Positions 52,771 through 60,567 of a stretch of 61,136 nt of DNA are shown one piece after another. The translations under genes were made by a program, and so were the position numbers. The notes beneath the pieces were generated by a model, which had not been told where the DNA came from, did no database searches, and saw only the letters and a list, made by a program, of their open reading frames with translations. The stretch lies in assembly GCA_031549105.1 (NCBI GenBank), contig JAVBQK010000062.1, positions 1 through 61,136 on the forward strand. Direction: 5' to 3'. The stretch's first letter is position 1; every line of letters starts with the position of its first letter. Origin of the DNA: Avichristensenella sp031549105 (GTDB lineage: Bacteria; Bacillota; Clostridia; Christensenellales; Aristaeellaceae).

Positions 52771-53892
52771 ATGAAGAAGGCTGCGCGGTTCCCGTTGTTC
52801 CTCACGGCGATGGCGCTGCTGCTTTCGCTGGCGGTGCTATCTGTGGCGTTGCCGGACAGGGTGCGTTCCGATCTGGAGAACCGCACCTTGGCGGGACCAC
52901 CCGTACTGAGCGCATCATCGGTTTTATCGGGCCGCTGGATGAAGGGCGCGGAGACATACATAGACGACCAGTTCTTTGCCCGCGACCAATGGATGGCGCT
53001 GGCGGCGCTGTGGGACGCCGCGCTGCTGCGCGTGGAGCGGCGCGGGGTGCTGCTGGGCAAGGATGGCCGCTTGTTTGAAGCCTCGTCAAGCCTCAGTGAC
53101 CGCGTGGCGCAGGAAGGCATCCACGCGCTGGATGCGCTGGCAGAGGCGACAGGTCTTCCGGTGACGCTGCTCCTCGCGCCAATGTCGTCGGCGGTGTATC
53201 CGGAGGAACTCCCCGCGTTCGCCCCTGCCGACGATCAGGCAGCGCTGCTTGCGCGCCTGTATGCCGGGGCGGGGCAGGTGCGCACGGTTGATGCACTGAC
53301 CGCGCTGCGGGCGGCAAAGGGGGAGCAGCCGCTATACTATCGCACCGACCACCACTGGACGGCGGTCGGCGCGCTCGCCGCGTACCGAGCGCTGACGGAC
53401 GCTCTGGGCTTGCGCGAGGCGGAAACGGCCTACACGGTCTTCTCGGCGGAAGGCTTTTCGGGCAGCTACTTTGCCCGGGCGCCCAGCCCATTGGTGCGGT
53501 CTGAAACGCTGACATTCGATGTGTTTGATAACCTGCTGCTATCGGTGGAGGGCGAGCCGGTAGACGGCCTGTATGACGAGGAGCAAATGGCGCGGCGCGA
53601 TAAATACGCGGCGCTGCTGTACGGAAATCATAGCCGGATCACGCTGGAGAACACCAGCGGGTCAGCCAGCGGAACGCTGCTGGTACTCAAGGATTCCTAC
53701 GCCAACGCGCTGCTGCCGCATCTGGCGCAGCACTACCGGCGCGTGGAGGTGGTGGACCTGCGTTACTTCGTGGGCGACCTGCCCGCCTTACTACAAGAGC
53801 TGGACGTGGAGGGCATCGTATGCATCTATGGACTGAGCACCTTCCTTACCGACCGAAATCTGCTGCTGCACAGCGCCGCCTGGGAAGACTAA
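52771..53892 (+). CDS. DHHW-family (AlgJ/AlgX-like) acyltransferase partner
   Basis: 373 residues. One N-terminal membrane anchor (about 8-28) places the rest outside. The family motif reads RTDHHWTAVG, with an upstream GKDGRLFE strand and the nucleophile-type LKDSYANALLPHL near the C-terminus. It should accept the acyl group from the MBOAT protein and transfer it to the polymer. It starts 10 nt after the MBOAT stop. Its 3-prime 73 nt are shared with the next gene. Confidence 0.9.
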   Translation: MKKAARFPLFLTAMALLLSLAVLSVALPDRVRSDLENRTLAGPPVLSASSVLSGRWMKGAETYIDDQFFARDQWMALAALWDAALLRVERRGVLLGKDGRLFEASSSLSDRVAQEGIHALDALAEATGLPVTLLLAPMSSAVYPEELPAFAPADDQAALLARLYAGAGQVRTVDALTALRAAKGEQPLYYRTDHHWTAVGALAAYRALTDALGLREAETAYTVFSAEGFSGSYFARAPSPLVRSETLTFDVFDNLLLSVEGEPVDGLYDEEQMARRDKYAALLYGNHSRITLENTSGSASGTLLVLKDSYANALLPHLAQHYRRVEVVDLRYFVGDLPALLQELDVEGIVCIYGLSTFLTDRNLLLHSAAWED

Positions 53893-54638
53893 CGGTGCTG
53901 CTGCTCTGCTTGTCGCTTTTCGGCGCGCCCATTGCAGGCGTCTGCGAGGCGGCGGCAACGCCGGTGCCATCGGTGATGTCGATGATCTTCGTGACGGACT
54001 ATCCGCCGCCTGATGTGCCGGAAGGCCCGCGCGTGGATGATTCGTACTTCAAGGGCGCGATCATCGTGGGGGATTCGACGACTGACCCCTTTGCGCTGTA
54101 CGGCGTGGTGCCGGAGCTGATGGTCGCCGCCGTGATCGGCATCTCGCCGCGCACCGCCTACAGCGATCAGCTGTTTCATTGGGAAGGGAAAAAGGTAGAC
54201 CTGGCGACACTGCTGGGCAACTATAACCCGCCGGTCGTCTACCTGTGGCTGGGTTCCAATGGCGTCGATACCAAGCCCGCCGATCAGGTGCTGGAGGATT
54301 ACGAGCGCCTGATGAACAAGCTGATCAAGCGCCTGCCGGGTACGATTTTCTACCTGGTATCGCTCGCGCCGGTCAAGCTGCTCGCACAGGAGAAGTACAA
54401 AAACTATACCAATGAGCGCGTTGACGAGTTTAACGAAGGGCTGCGGGAACTAGCCTGGCGGCACAACGTCTATTATTTGCACATCAACCCGCTGCTCCGC
54501 AACGAGAACGGATTGCTGGATGCCGAATATGGCGCAGGCGATGGCATTCATCTGAGGGAGCCTGCCTACAGGATACTGGCGGACTATATGTACACACACG
54601 CCGTGCCGATCGATAGGGAATGGGAGGAGACACCTTGA
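53820..54638 (+). CDS. extracytoplasmic SGNH-hydrolase-like protein
   Basis: 272 residues: basic N-terminus, hydrophobic export signal (LTVLLLCLSLFGAPIAGVCEA), then SGNH blocks IVGDSTTD (nucleophile Ser), WLGSNGVD and the catalytic Asp/His segment GDGIHLR. The ATG at 53820 lies inside the preceding gene. I keep it because GGAGGG is 6 nt before it and it supplies the basic residues a signal peptide needs. GTG 53895 would avoid the overlap but lacks them. Likely the second extracytoplasmic partner of the acylation cluster. Confidence 0.87.
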   Translation: MHLWTEHLPYRPKSAAAQRRLGRLTVLLLCLSLFGAPIAGVCEAAATPVPSVMSMIFVTDYPPPDVPEGPRVDDSYFKGAIIVGDSTTDPFALYGVVPELMVAAVIGISPRTAYSDQLFHWEGKKVDLATLLGNYNPPVVYLWLGSNGVDTKPADQVLEDYERLMNKLIKRLPGTIFYLVSLAPVKLLAQEKYKNYTNERVDEFNEGLRELAWRHNVYYLHINPLLRNENGLLDAEYGAGDGIHLREPAYRILADYMYTHAVPIDREWEETP

Positions 54639-55117
54639 TGAAGAGGATAGCGTTGCTGACAGCTGCGTTGCTGAGTCTGGGCCTGTGCGCCTGCGCGCCC
54701 AAGAAGGCGGAAAAGCCGCTGCCCGCCTGTACGGATGTGGCGGGACAGATTGCCTCCGCACTTGCGGATGAAAGCGCGTTCGAGGAGCTGACGGCGCTTG
54801 GCAATGCGCAGGTCCTCAAATACCTGGGGCTTTCGGAGGCGCAAGTAACTGACGCCGCGATGTCCATCGATGCCACGCGCGCCACGGCGGAACTGGTTTG
54901 CGTGCTTACGGCTGCCGATGCGGAGGCACTAAAGGCTGTGCAAGAGGCGTTGAAAACTTACAGGGATACCACGCTGGAGCAATACCGCGACTATCGGCCT
55001 GAGGAAGTGCCGAAGCTGGAGAGTGCGGTGATGAAGACGCACGGGTTGCAGACGGTGCTGATCGTAGGCAAGGATGCCGCCGCGGCGGAAAAGGCGCTGG
55101 ATGGCGCGTGGAAATGA
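54638..55117 (+). CDS. DUF4358-type lipoprotein
   Basis: 159 residues. The signal peptide ends in LGLCAC, a lipobox-like site (acylated Cys near 20), then a small alpha/beta domain (DVAGQIASALADES, ERTGL-like region QVLKYLGLSEAQ, AELVCVLTAADAEALKAV). I recall this as DUF4358, which recurs beside MBOAT/DHHW genes in Clostridia. ATG 54638 overlaps the previous stop by 1 nt (TGATG), with GGGAGGAG upstream. Function unknown. Confidence 0.82.
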   Translation: MKRIALLTAALLSLGLCACAPKKAEKPLPACTDVAGQIASALADESAFEELTALGNAQVLKYLGLSEAQVTDAAMSIDATRATAELVCVLTAADAEALKAVQEALKTYRDTTLEQYRDYRPEEVPKLESAVMKTHGLQTVLIVGKDAAAAEKALDGAWK

Positions 55118-55959
55118 GGAAAGCTAGAGTAAAGTGCAGTCGGCGTGGCCGGGTGCTATTCTGGCTATTGGCGGCGCTGGCCGTGCTGTTGCTGGTTGCT
55201 GTCGTGGCGTTCAATGGAGAAATTGTAGACCGGACATACCGGATCTCATCCTCAAAGCTGACCAATGAAGAGCCAATCCGAATTGTCGTAATTGCGGATC
55301 TGCACAGTCATGCGTATGGCGGCGACCAGAAGCCGCTGATCGACCGGGTGAAGAAAATGGAGCCGGATATCATATGCTTGGTGGGGGATCTTGGGGACGA
55401 CCATGAACCCTTCGATGGCGCGGCTCTTTTGCTGGATGGCATCATAGACCTCGCGCCGTGCTATTATGTATCGGGCAACCACGAGTGTTGGGGAGATTAT
55501 CCCCCGATCAAAGAAGCGTTGCTTGAGTACGGCGTAACCATCCTGGAGGGGGACAGCCGGACGATCACCGTCAAGGGCCAGACGCTGAACCTGTGCGGCA
55601 TAGAGGACCCGTGCTTTACACCCCATGCGAGCTATGATGAGCTGTTGTGGCCGTTTGAGCAGCTCCCTGAGGATGCGTACAATATCCTCCTCTCCCATCG
55701 GCCGGAGTTCATTGAAACGATCAGCCAGTATGGCTTCGATTTGGTGCTCTCGGGGCATACCCACGGTGGACAGCTGCGCATCCCACTGCTTCTGGACGCG
55801 CTCTACGCGCCTAACCAGGGATTCCTGCCCAAGTACTCGGGCGGGCTGTATCAGGTGGAGGAGACGACGCTGGTGATTAGCAGGGGCCTATCGTATAATC
55901 CGAGGATGCCGCGTGTGTTTAACCCGCCGGAGTTGGTGCTGGTGGAGTTGAGTAAGTGA
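55114..55959 (+). CDS. membrane-anchored calcineurin-like metallophosphoesterase (YkuE-like), copy 1
   Basis: 281 residues: basic N-terminus and one membrane helix (about 14-35), then a complete two-metal phosphoesterase core with ADLHSHAYG, VGDLGDD, SGNHECW, LSHRPEF and SGHTHGG. B. subtilis YkuE is a secreted wall-associated enzyme of this family. ATG 55114 overlaps the previous stop (ATGA); GTG 55108 is an alternative. A paralogue follows directly. Confidence 0.92.
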   Translation: MRKARVKCSRRGRVLFWLLAALAVLLLVAVVAFNGEIVDRTYRISSSKLTNEEPIRIVVIADLHSHAYGGDQKPLIDRVKKMEPDIICLVGDLGDDHEPFDGAALLLDGIIDLAPCYYVSGNHECWGDYPPIKEALLEYGVTILEGDSRTITVKGQTLNLCGIEDPCFTPHASYDELLWPFEQLPEDAYNILLSHRPEFIETISQYGFDLVLSGHTHGGQLRIPLLLDALYAPNQGFLPKYSGGLYQVEETTLVISRGLSYNPRMPRVFNPPELVLVELSK

Positions 55960-55982
55960 CAGAACAGAAAGGGTGACCGCAC

Positions 55983-56852
55983 GTGCAGGGCATACAGACA
56001 CCCAGAGAACCCAGCGCGAAGCGCAACCGGTGGCGGCGTGTGTTGCACGGTCTGCTCATCGCGCTGACGGTCCTGTTGCTTCTCACCGACGCGGCACTCT
56101 ATCGGGGAATCGTGAACAGGACATACCGTGTTACATCAGCGAAGCTCACCAACGCGGAACCAATCAGGATCGCGCTGATCACGGACGTGCATAGCTACGC
56201 GCACGGCGACGATCAAAAGCCGCTGATCAACCGGGTAGCGAAAATGAAACCGGATATCATCTGCCTGGTGGGGGATATCGCGGATGATGTGCGCCCTTTC
56301 GAAGGCACCGCGCTGCTCATGGAGGGGATCAAGGACATTGCGCCATGCTTTTACGTGACAGGAAGCCACGAGTACTGGAGCGACAGCGCCGCGATCAAGG
56401 CAGCGATGCGCGGGTACGGCGTAACCATTCTGGAAGGCAAAAGCCAACAAATCACCATAAAAGGCCAAACACTGAACCTGTGCGGCGTAGACGATCCGAC
56501 CTTCACCCCCAACATGGGGTATGATATGCTCCTCCGGCCATTTGAGCAGCTTCCAGCCGACACCTTCAACATCCTTCTCTCCCACCGGCCCGATCCCATC
56601 GAAACTTTCAGCCAGTACGGGTTTGACCTGGTGCTGTCCGGCCACACGCACGGCGGGCAGGTGCGTATTCCCTTTTTCCTAAACGGCCTCTATGCCCCCG
56701 ACCAGGGCTGGCAACCCAAATACGCGGGCGGGTTGTATCTTGTAAATGGCACAGCTCTAGTGGTAAGCCGAGGGCTATCATACTACCCGGAGCTGCCGCG
56801 CGTGTTCAACCCACCGGAGATGGTGCTGGTGGAGCTAAGCCAAGTGCAGTGA
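55983..56852 (+). CDS. membrane-anchored metallophosphoesterase (YkuE-like), copy 2
   Basis: 289 residues, clearly a tandem paralogue of the preceding gene: the same helix, NRTYRVTSAKLTNAEPIRIALITDVHS segment order, VGDIADD, TGSHEYW, LSHRPDP and SGHTHGG. In the third motif the usual GNHE Asn is Ser (GSHEY). That Asn normally binds a metal, so activity may be altered. Start is GTG 55983 with AAAGGGTG upstream. Confidence 0.9.
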   Translation: MQGIQTPREPSAKRNRWRRVLHGLLIALTVLLLLTDAALYRGIVNRTYRVTSAKLTNAEPIRIALITDVHSYAHGDDQKPLINRVAKMKPDIICLVGDIADDVRPFEGTALLMEGIKDIAPCFYVTGSHEYWSDSAAIKAAMRGYGVTILEGKSQQITIKGQTLNLCGVDDPTFTPNMGYDMLLRPFEQLPADTFNILLSHRPDPIETFSQYGFDLVLSGHTHGGQVRIPFFLNGLYAPDQGWQPKYAGGLYLVNGTALVVSRGLSYYPELPRVFNPPEMVLVELSQVQ

Positions 56853-56882
56853 GGCAGGGATGCTTTTCCCTGACAAAAAAAT

Positions 56883-56967
56883 AAACCCAACCCGCCCGCA
56901 GGCGAAATGTTGGGTTTCCAAAGGGCAAGGCCCTTTGGCAGGGGGTCTGGGGGACAGCGTCCCCCAG
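56883..56967. repeat. composite palindromic repeat, copy 4 (single arm, minus-strand terminator)
   Basis: Stems at 56883-56917 (AAACCCAAC with GTTGGGTTT enclosing CGCC/GGCG), 56918-56938 (CCAAAGGGC core) and 56947-56967 (CTGGGGGAC core). On the minus strand the inner stem is followed by TATTTTTTT, making an intrinsic terminator for the FMN reductase gene. A separate small hairpin CAGGGA/TCCCTG at 56855-56872 follows the phosphoesterase stop. Confidence 0.85.
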
Positions 56968-56985
56968 CGTTCCCCTTTCTCGTCG

Positions 56986-57600
56986 TCACCCACGAATAAA
57001 GTTCGTCCTCTTGCGCGGTTCCTGCGCCGGCGGTGCGTCTCCCTTTGCAAAACAATTCAGCATCCACGCCATGTTGCGGCCCAGCGTGCGCATGGTCTGT
57101 AGGCCTTCTTCGTCCTGGCGCACCTCGTCGGGGGTGTTGCCGTGTACCATGTTCCAGTACTGCGACGGTACGATGGGCATGCCCGATATCTGAAAGTATT
57201 TGTTGAGCACATCCAGCGACGCGGTGGTGCCCGCACGGCGCGCGGAGACGACGGCCGCACCGGGCTTGAACGCCATGATGCCGCCGCTGGCGTAGAATAG
57301 CCGGTTGAGGAAGGATAGAAGCGCACCGTTCGGCGCGGCGTAATAGACGGGCGAGCCGACGACCAGGCCGTCCGCGGTTTCCATCTTGGCCAGCACCTCG
57401 TTGACAGCATCATTAAAGATGCAGCGGCGCTTGCCGCCCGCGCAGCCTCCGCAGGCGGTGCAGCCCTGTATGGGGCCCTTGCCCAGCTGGATGATCTCCG
57501 TCTCCACGCCATTTTCTTCCAGCACGCCCGCGACCTCGGAAAGCGCGGTGTAGGTGCAGCCGTTTGCCTTGGGGCTGCCGTTGATCAGAATGACTTTCAC
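56986..57600 (-). CDS. flavodoxin-fold NADPH-dependent FMN reductase family protein
   Basis: 204 residues. Starts with the FMN phosphate loop pattern VILINGSPKANGCT, then a four-Cys region (GCTACGGCAGGKRRC) as in iron-sulfur flavoproteins of anaerobes, GLVVGSPVYYAAPNG and ARRAGTTA. The Cys cluster suggests an electron-transfer or redox-sensing role. The GTG at 57600 (GGAGG nine nt upstream) overlaps the preceding stop by 4 nt (GTGA), so it is coupled to the Ppx-methyltransferase gene. Confidence 0.88.
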   Translation of the reverse strand: MKVILINGSPKANGCTYTALSEVAGVLEENGVETEIIQLGKGPIQGCTACGGCAGGKRRCIFNDAVNEVLAKMETADGLVVGSPVYYAAPNGALLSFLNRLFYASGGIMAFKPGAAVVSARRAGTTASLDVLNKYFQISGMPIVPSQYWNMVHGNTPDEVRQDEEGLQTMRTLGRNMAWMLNCFAKGDAPPAQEPRKRTNFIRG

Positions 57601-59303
57601 TTTGTATCCTCCTCTTTGCGGCCGATGTACAGAAAGTGCTCGGCATAGTTGTAGAAATCCTCGCGCTCGCACAGCGCCAGCGACACGGCCAGCCATTTGG
57701 CGACGACCTCCGGTGGCTGTTCGGTCAGGCTTGTGTTGAACGGCGCAGTGATGCCCTCGCTGGAAATCAGGTGCAGCTTGGTCAGCGGGAACTTCGCCAT
57801 GAACGGCAGCACGCTTTTGGGCTCGGCGAAATACGCCTGCGTGAATGCCTGCCCCGCGAAATCCTCGCCCGCGATGATCTTCTCGTAAAACACATCCTCA
57901 TTCTCGTAAAGGATGCTCTCGGGCAGGCTACGCGCGGCGTAGATCAGCCCACCGATCATTGAGATGAAGGCCGCGTATAACACACCGCCGGGCTTTAGCT
58001 TCTTCAGACAGGCGCGCACTGCCTGTGCGCGGTCAGCCTCGGCCAGCAGGTGGTAAAGCGGACCCATCAGCAGCACTGCATCGAACTCGCCCTCCGCTAC
58101 GGTATCAACATTCCGCGCATCGGCGCAGATGGCCTCCACTTGAACGCCAAGTTCGGATGCTTTTTCGGTTGCAAACGCCACATTGCCGGGGGAGAGGTCG
58201 ACCAGCACCACCTCTGCGCCGCGCCCGGCCAGGTACATGCTGTAGCGCCCCGGTCCGCCGCCGACATCCAGCACCCGGTCGCCCGGCTTGATGTAGCGAT
58301 CCAGGTAATGCTTGTTGATCTCAAACTCGAAGTAGTGGCGTTCCAGGCGCAACCACTCCTCTTCCACGGCGGCATCGTAGTACGCCTGCACCTTCGCCAC
58401 GCTGTCCTCGGCGGCGCGCGCACCGGCGATCTCCTGTAGACAGCCGTCCAGGTTGGTGCGGCTGGTGACGACAATCCGCGCGATGCCCAGCGTTTCCATC
58501 ACGCCCAGCAGCACGATTGCCCCGTGCGCGATGATGTCCGCGCGATGGGGCAGCATGCCGGGAATGGCGGCGCGTTCCTCCAGCGTCATCCCCGCAAGTT
58601 TCCGCGCCCAGGCCTCCACGGCGCTCCGGCGCAGCGCATGGCCCTCTACTGCGTCCCGATCGAACTCGGGCAGCCGCATATCGATGGAGGCAAGGCAGGT
58701 CATCGTGCCACCGACACCATACCAGGCGCGGGGCTTTTCTTCCGTGCTCCCGCATATCGGCGAGATGGCTTCCCGCACTGCCGCGAGCGCCTGCGCAAAG
58801 CCCTCGCCGCGCAGGTCCGGGAACTGGCCCAACAGGCGGATCGCGCCCATCTGTGCGCTGCCCGCAACGAAGGGAAAATTAGCTCCGCCGATGGCAAGCT
58901 CCGTAGAGCCACCGCCGATGTCCACCATGCCGCAAAAACCATGGCCCGCCGCGCCGATGAATGACAGGCGCGCCTCTTCCTCGCCGGAGACGATTGTCAG
59001 CGGCGCACCGCAGAGCGCCTCGACCATCTCACAGAACAGCCCGCCATTCTCCGCATCGCGCGCCGCGCTGGTGGCGATCAGGCGGATGTCCTGCGCGCCC
59101 TCATCCCGCGCGGCCTGCGCAAACCGCGCGGCAGCGTTCGCCGTGCGCAGCATGCTCTCCTCCGAGAGCGCGCCGTTTTCAAGCCCCGCAAACAGGCGCG
59201 TACCCTCACGCAGGCGGAGCAATGGCGTCACTTTGCCGCCCGAAATATCGCCTACCAATAACCGTGTGGAGTTGGACCCGATTCCAATTGCTGCGTATCG
59301 CAT
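57597..59303 (-). CDS. fusion of Ppx/GppA-type phosphatase and SAM-dependent methyltransferase
   Basis: 568 residues. Domain 1 (about 1-300) is a complete short Ppx/GppA unit: AIGIGSNSTRLLVGD, VSGEEEARLSF, VDIGGGSTELAI, GVGGTMTCLAS. These enzymes hydrolyse polyphosphate or pppGpp. Domain 2 (about 302-568) is a class I methyltransferase with VLDVGGGPGRYS (motif I, near 345-356), VLVDLSPGN and LLMGPLYHL. Both parts look intact and no frameshift is visible. An in-frame GTG at 58400 with GAGGA just before it could also start the methyltransferase alone. Methyl acceptor unknown. The yabP-yabQ-divIC neighbourhood is typical for ppx; the fusion is not. Confidence 0.88.
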   Translation of the reverse strand: MRYAAIGIGSNSTRLLVGDISGGKVTPLLRLREGTRLFAGLENGALSEESMLRTANAAARFAQAARDEGAQDIRLIATSAARDAENGGLFCEMVEALCGAPLTIVSGEEEARLSFIGAAGHGFCGMVDIGGGSTELAIGGANFPFVAGSAQMGAIRLLGQFPDLRGEGFAQALAAVREAISPICGSTEEKPRAWYGVGGTMTCLASIDMRLPEFDRDAVEGHALRRSAVEAWARKLAGMTLEERAAIPGMLPHRADIIAHGAIVLLGVMETLGIARIVVTSRTNLDGCLQEIAGARAAEDSVAKVQAYYDAAVEEEWLRLERHYFEFEINKHYLDRYIKPGDRVLDVGGGPGRYSMYLAGRGAEVVLVDLSPGNVAFATEKASELGVQVEAICADARNVDTVAEGEFDAVLLMGPLYHLLAEADRAQAVRACLKKLKPGGVLYAAFISMIGGLIYAARSLPESILYENEDVFYEKIIAGEDFAGQAFTQAYFAEPKSVLPFMAKFPLTKLHLISSEGITAPFNTSLTEQPPEVVAKWLAVSLALCEREDFYNYAEHFLYIGRKEEDTK

Positions 59304-59342
59304 CTGCCGTTGTCACTCCTTCAGGGTATACAAAGAACGCTT

Positions 59343-59508
59343 TAGGGCGTGTTCCCACTACCGCTCAACACCCATCTTCCGCCCGCTTTTCGCGCCAGAC
59401 TGCGTTGCTTTCCCTCGAAATACCGCCGGTATTCCTTCGGAAAAGCGCCTTATCTGACACGAAAATCGAGCGAAATCTGGGCATTTCGGATAGTGGGAAC
59501 ACACCCTA
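59343..59508. mobile_element. MITE-like full-length palindrome
   Basis: 166 bp bounded by 18-bp terminal inverted repeats TAGGGYGTGTTCCCACTA (59343-59360 and 59491-59508, one mismatch). The two halves remain alignable as reverse complements over nearly the whole length and meet at a central AATACCGCCGGTATT. No coding capacity. Ends in TA, consistent with a TA-targeting transposase acting in trans. It lies between divIC and the ppx fusion, and its right end supplies the divIC stop codon. Confidence 0.8.
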
Positions 59509-59811
59509 GTCTTCTAAGACAAAGCGTATTTCACCCTCGTTTAGGTATCCAAAGCGCCGCCGCGCTTCCTGCTCGACGTACTCATCCGTGGCGGTAAAGG
59601 CAAGGCGGCGCTCCAGCTCCTCAACCTCTGAATACGCTTCCAGCACCAGGTCCTGTATGTCGGCGATCTCGGCGTTGAGCTTGCGCACCTGCGCGTTCTG
59701 CATCATGAACGCCGCGCCGAAGAAGAGTGTCAGGATGACCAGCACGAACACGATAAACTTCGGGCGCACCAACATCGTGCGCCGCAGCGTTTCCTTTTTT
59801 CGCGGTTGCAT
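59506..59811 (-). CDS. divIC: septum formation initiator DivIC/FtsB-like
   Basis: 101 residues: short basic cytoplasmic tail, one membrane helix (about 19-37) and an extracytoplasmic coiled coil (NAQVRKLNAEIADIQDLVLEAYSEV), ending with the ARRRFGYLNEGEIRF motif of the family. It joins FtsL and DivIB in the division complex. GAGGTGAG precedes the ATG; the gene follows yabQ by 4 nt. The TAG stop is exactly the first three bases of the MITE-like element, so the original C-terminus may have differed. Confidence 0.92.
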   Translation of the reverse strand: MQPRKKETLRRTMLVRPKFIVFVLVILTLFFGAAFMMQNAQVRKLNAEIADIQDLVLEAYSEVEELERRLAFTATDEYVEQEARRRFGYLNEGEIRFVLED

Positions 59812-59815
59812 GGGC

Positions 59816-60205
59816 TCACCTCTTTGAGGCGCTTAGTTCTCCGCTGTCCTCCTTCTTTCCTGCCGATACTTCTTTTGTTTCGCCTCGAAGGTGCGAGACG
59901 GCGCGCACAGCCAACTGCCCTGTGCCGCGCATCACGCGGCGAAGGCCCGCCGCCCACAGCACCATGCCGCTGGCCGCGCCGAGCACCAGATAATAGCGAA
60001 GCCCTTCCGCGCCGGCAAGCCCCGCCGCCGCGGCCACCAGCGCCGCTGTCAGCACCCAGAAAACGATATCCATCAGCGCAGTGACAATCTTGCCCGCACG
60101 CAGCGTAAGCCGAAGCAGGCGTAGCAAATCGTAGGCTACGCCTGCCAATAGTCCGGCATAAAGGGTCGCCAGGAATGCCTGCGCCTGGCCGCTTACAGGA
60201 AACAT
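59816..60205 (-). CDS. yabQ: spore cortex biosynthesis protein YabQ
   Basis: 129 residues. N-terminal hydrophobic segments (QAFLATLYAGLLAGVAYDLLRLLRL, FWVLTAALVAAAAGLAGAEGLRYYLVLGAASGMVLW) follow the YabQ pattern, including the YDLLR motif; the tail is basic and polar. YabQ is a membrane protein needed for spore cortex formation in Bacillus. No ribosome binding site is visible and the start lies 2 nt after the yabP stop, so translation is probably coupled. Confidence 0.85.
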   Translation of the reverse strand: MFPVSGQAQAFLATLYAGLLAGVAYDLLRLLRLTLRAGKIVTALMDIVFWVLTAALVAAAAGLAGAEGLRYYLVLGAASGMVLWAAGLRRVMRGTGQLAVRAVSHLRGETKEVSAGKKEDSGELSASKR

Positions 60206-60207
60206 GT

Positions 60208-60504
60208 TCAGCGAAAGATTCGCGACAGGATGCCGCCCCGCTTTTGCGACGGCGCATCGCCGTACTCAATACCGGCGATTTTCCCCTCGACGGTCAGCTT
60301 GCCCTCATCCAGGTTGAGGTGCGAAATATGCAGCCCTTCGCCCACCAATGAAATATCCCCCTCCTCGGTGAGCATGATGACCTCCTGCTCGTTGAAGCTC
60401 GCCACGTCCGTGACGCCTGTCAGCACCGCACGTTTTCGGTCTTCCATTGCGACGGAATGTGCGCGCGTCGGCGGACGTTTGCCTTCGGCGGCATCCTTGA
60501 CCAT
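60208..60504 (-). CDS. yabP: sporulation protein YabP
   Basis: 98 residues, beta-rich: AVLTGVTDVASFNEQEVIMLTEEGDISLVGEGLHISHLNLDEGKLTVEGKI is a close fit to the YabP/YqfC fold. YabP acts with YabQ in spore coat/cortex assembly in the mother cell. I chose ATG 60504 with AAAGGAGGG upstream; the longer frame adds ten residues without support. It marks the host as a spore former or a recent descendant of one. Confidence 0.92.
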   Translation of the reverse strand: MVKDAAEGKRPPTRAHSVAMEDRKRAVLTGVTDVASFNEQEVIMLTEEGDISLVGEGLHISHLNLDEGKLTVEGKIAGIEYGDAPSQKRGGILSRIFR

Positions 60505-60567
60505 TCGCGTCCCTCCTTTCCGCTCGCTTTTCACTTGGAGGATATGCGGGCGGGGGAGAGGTTTATG

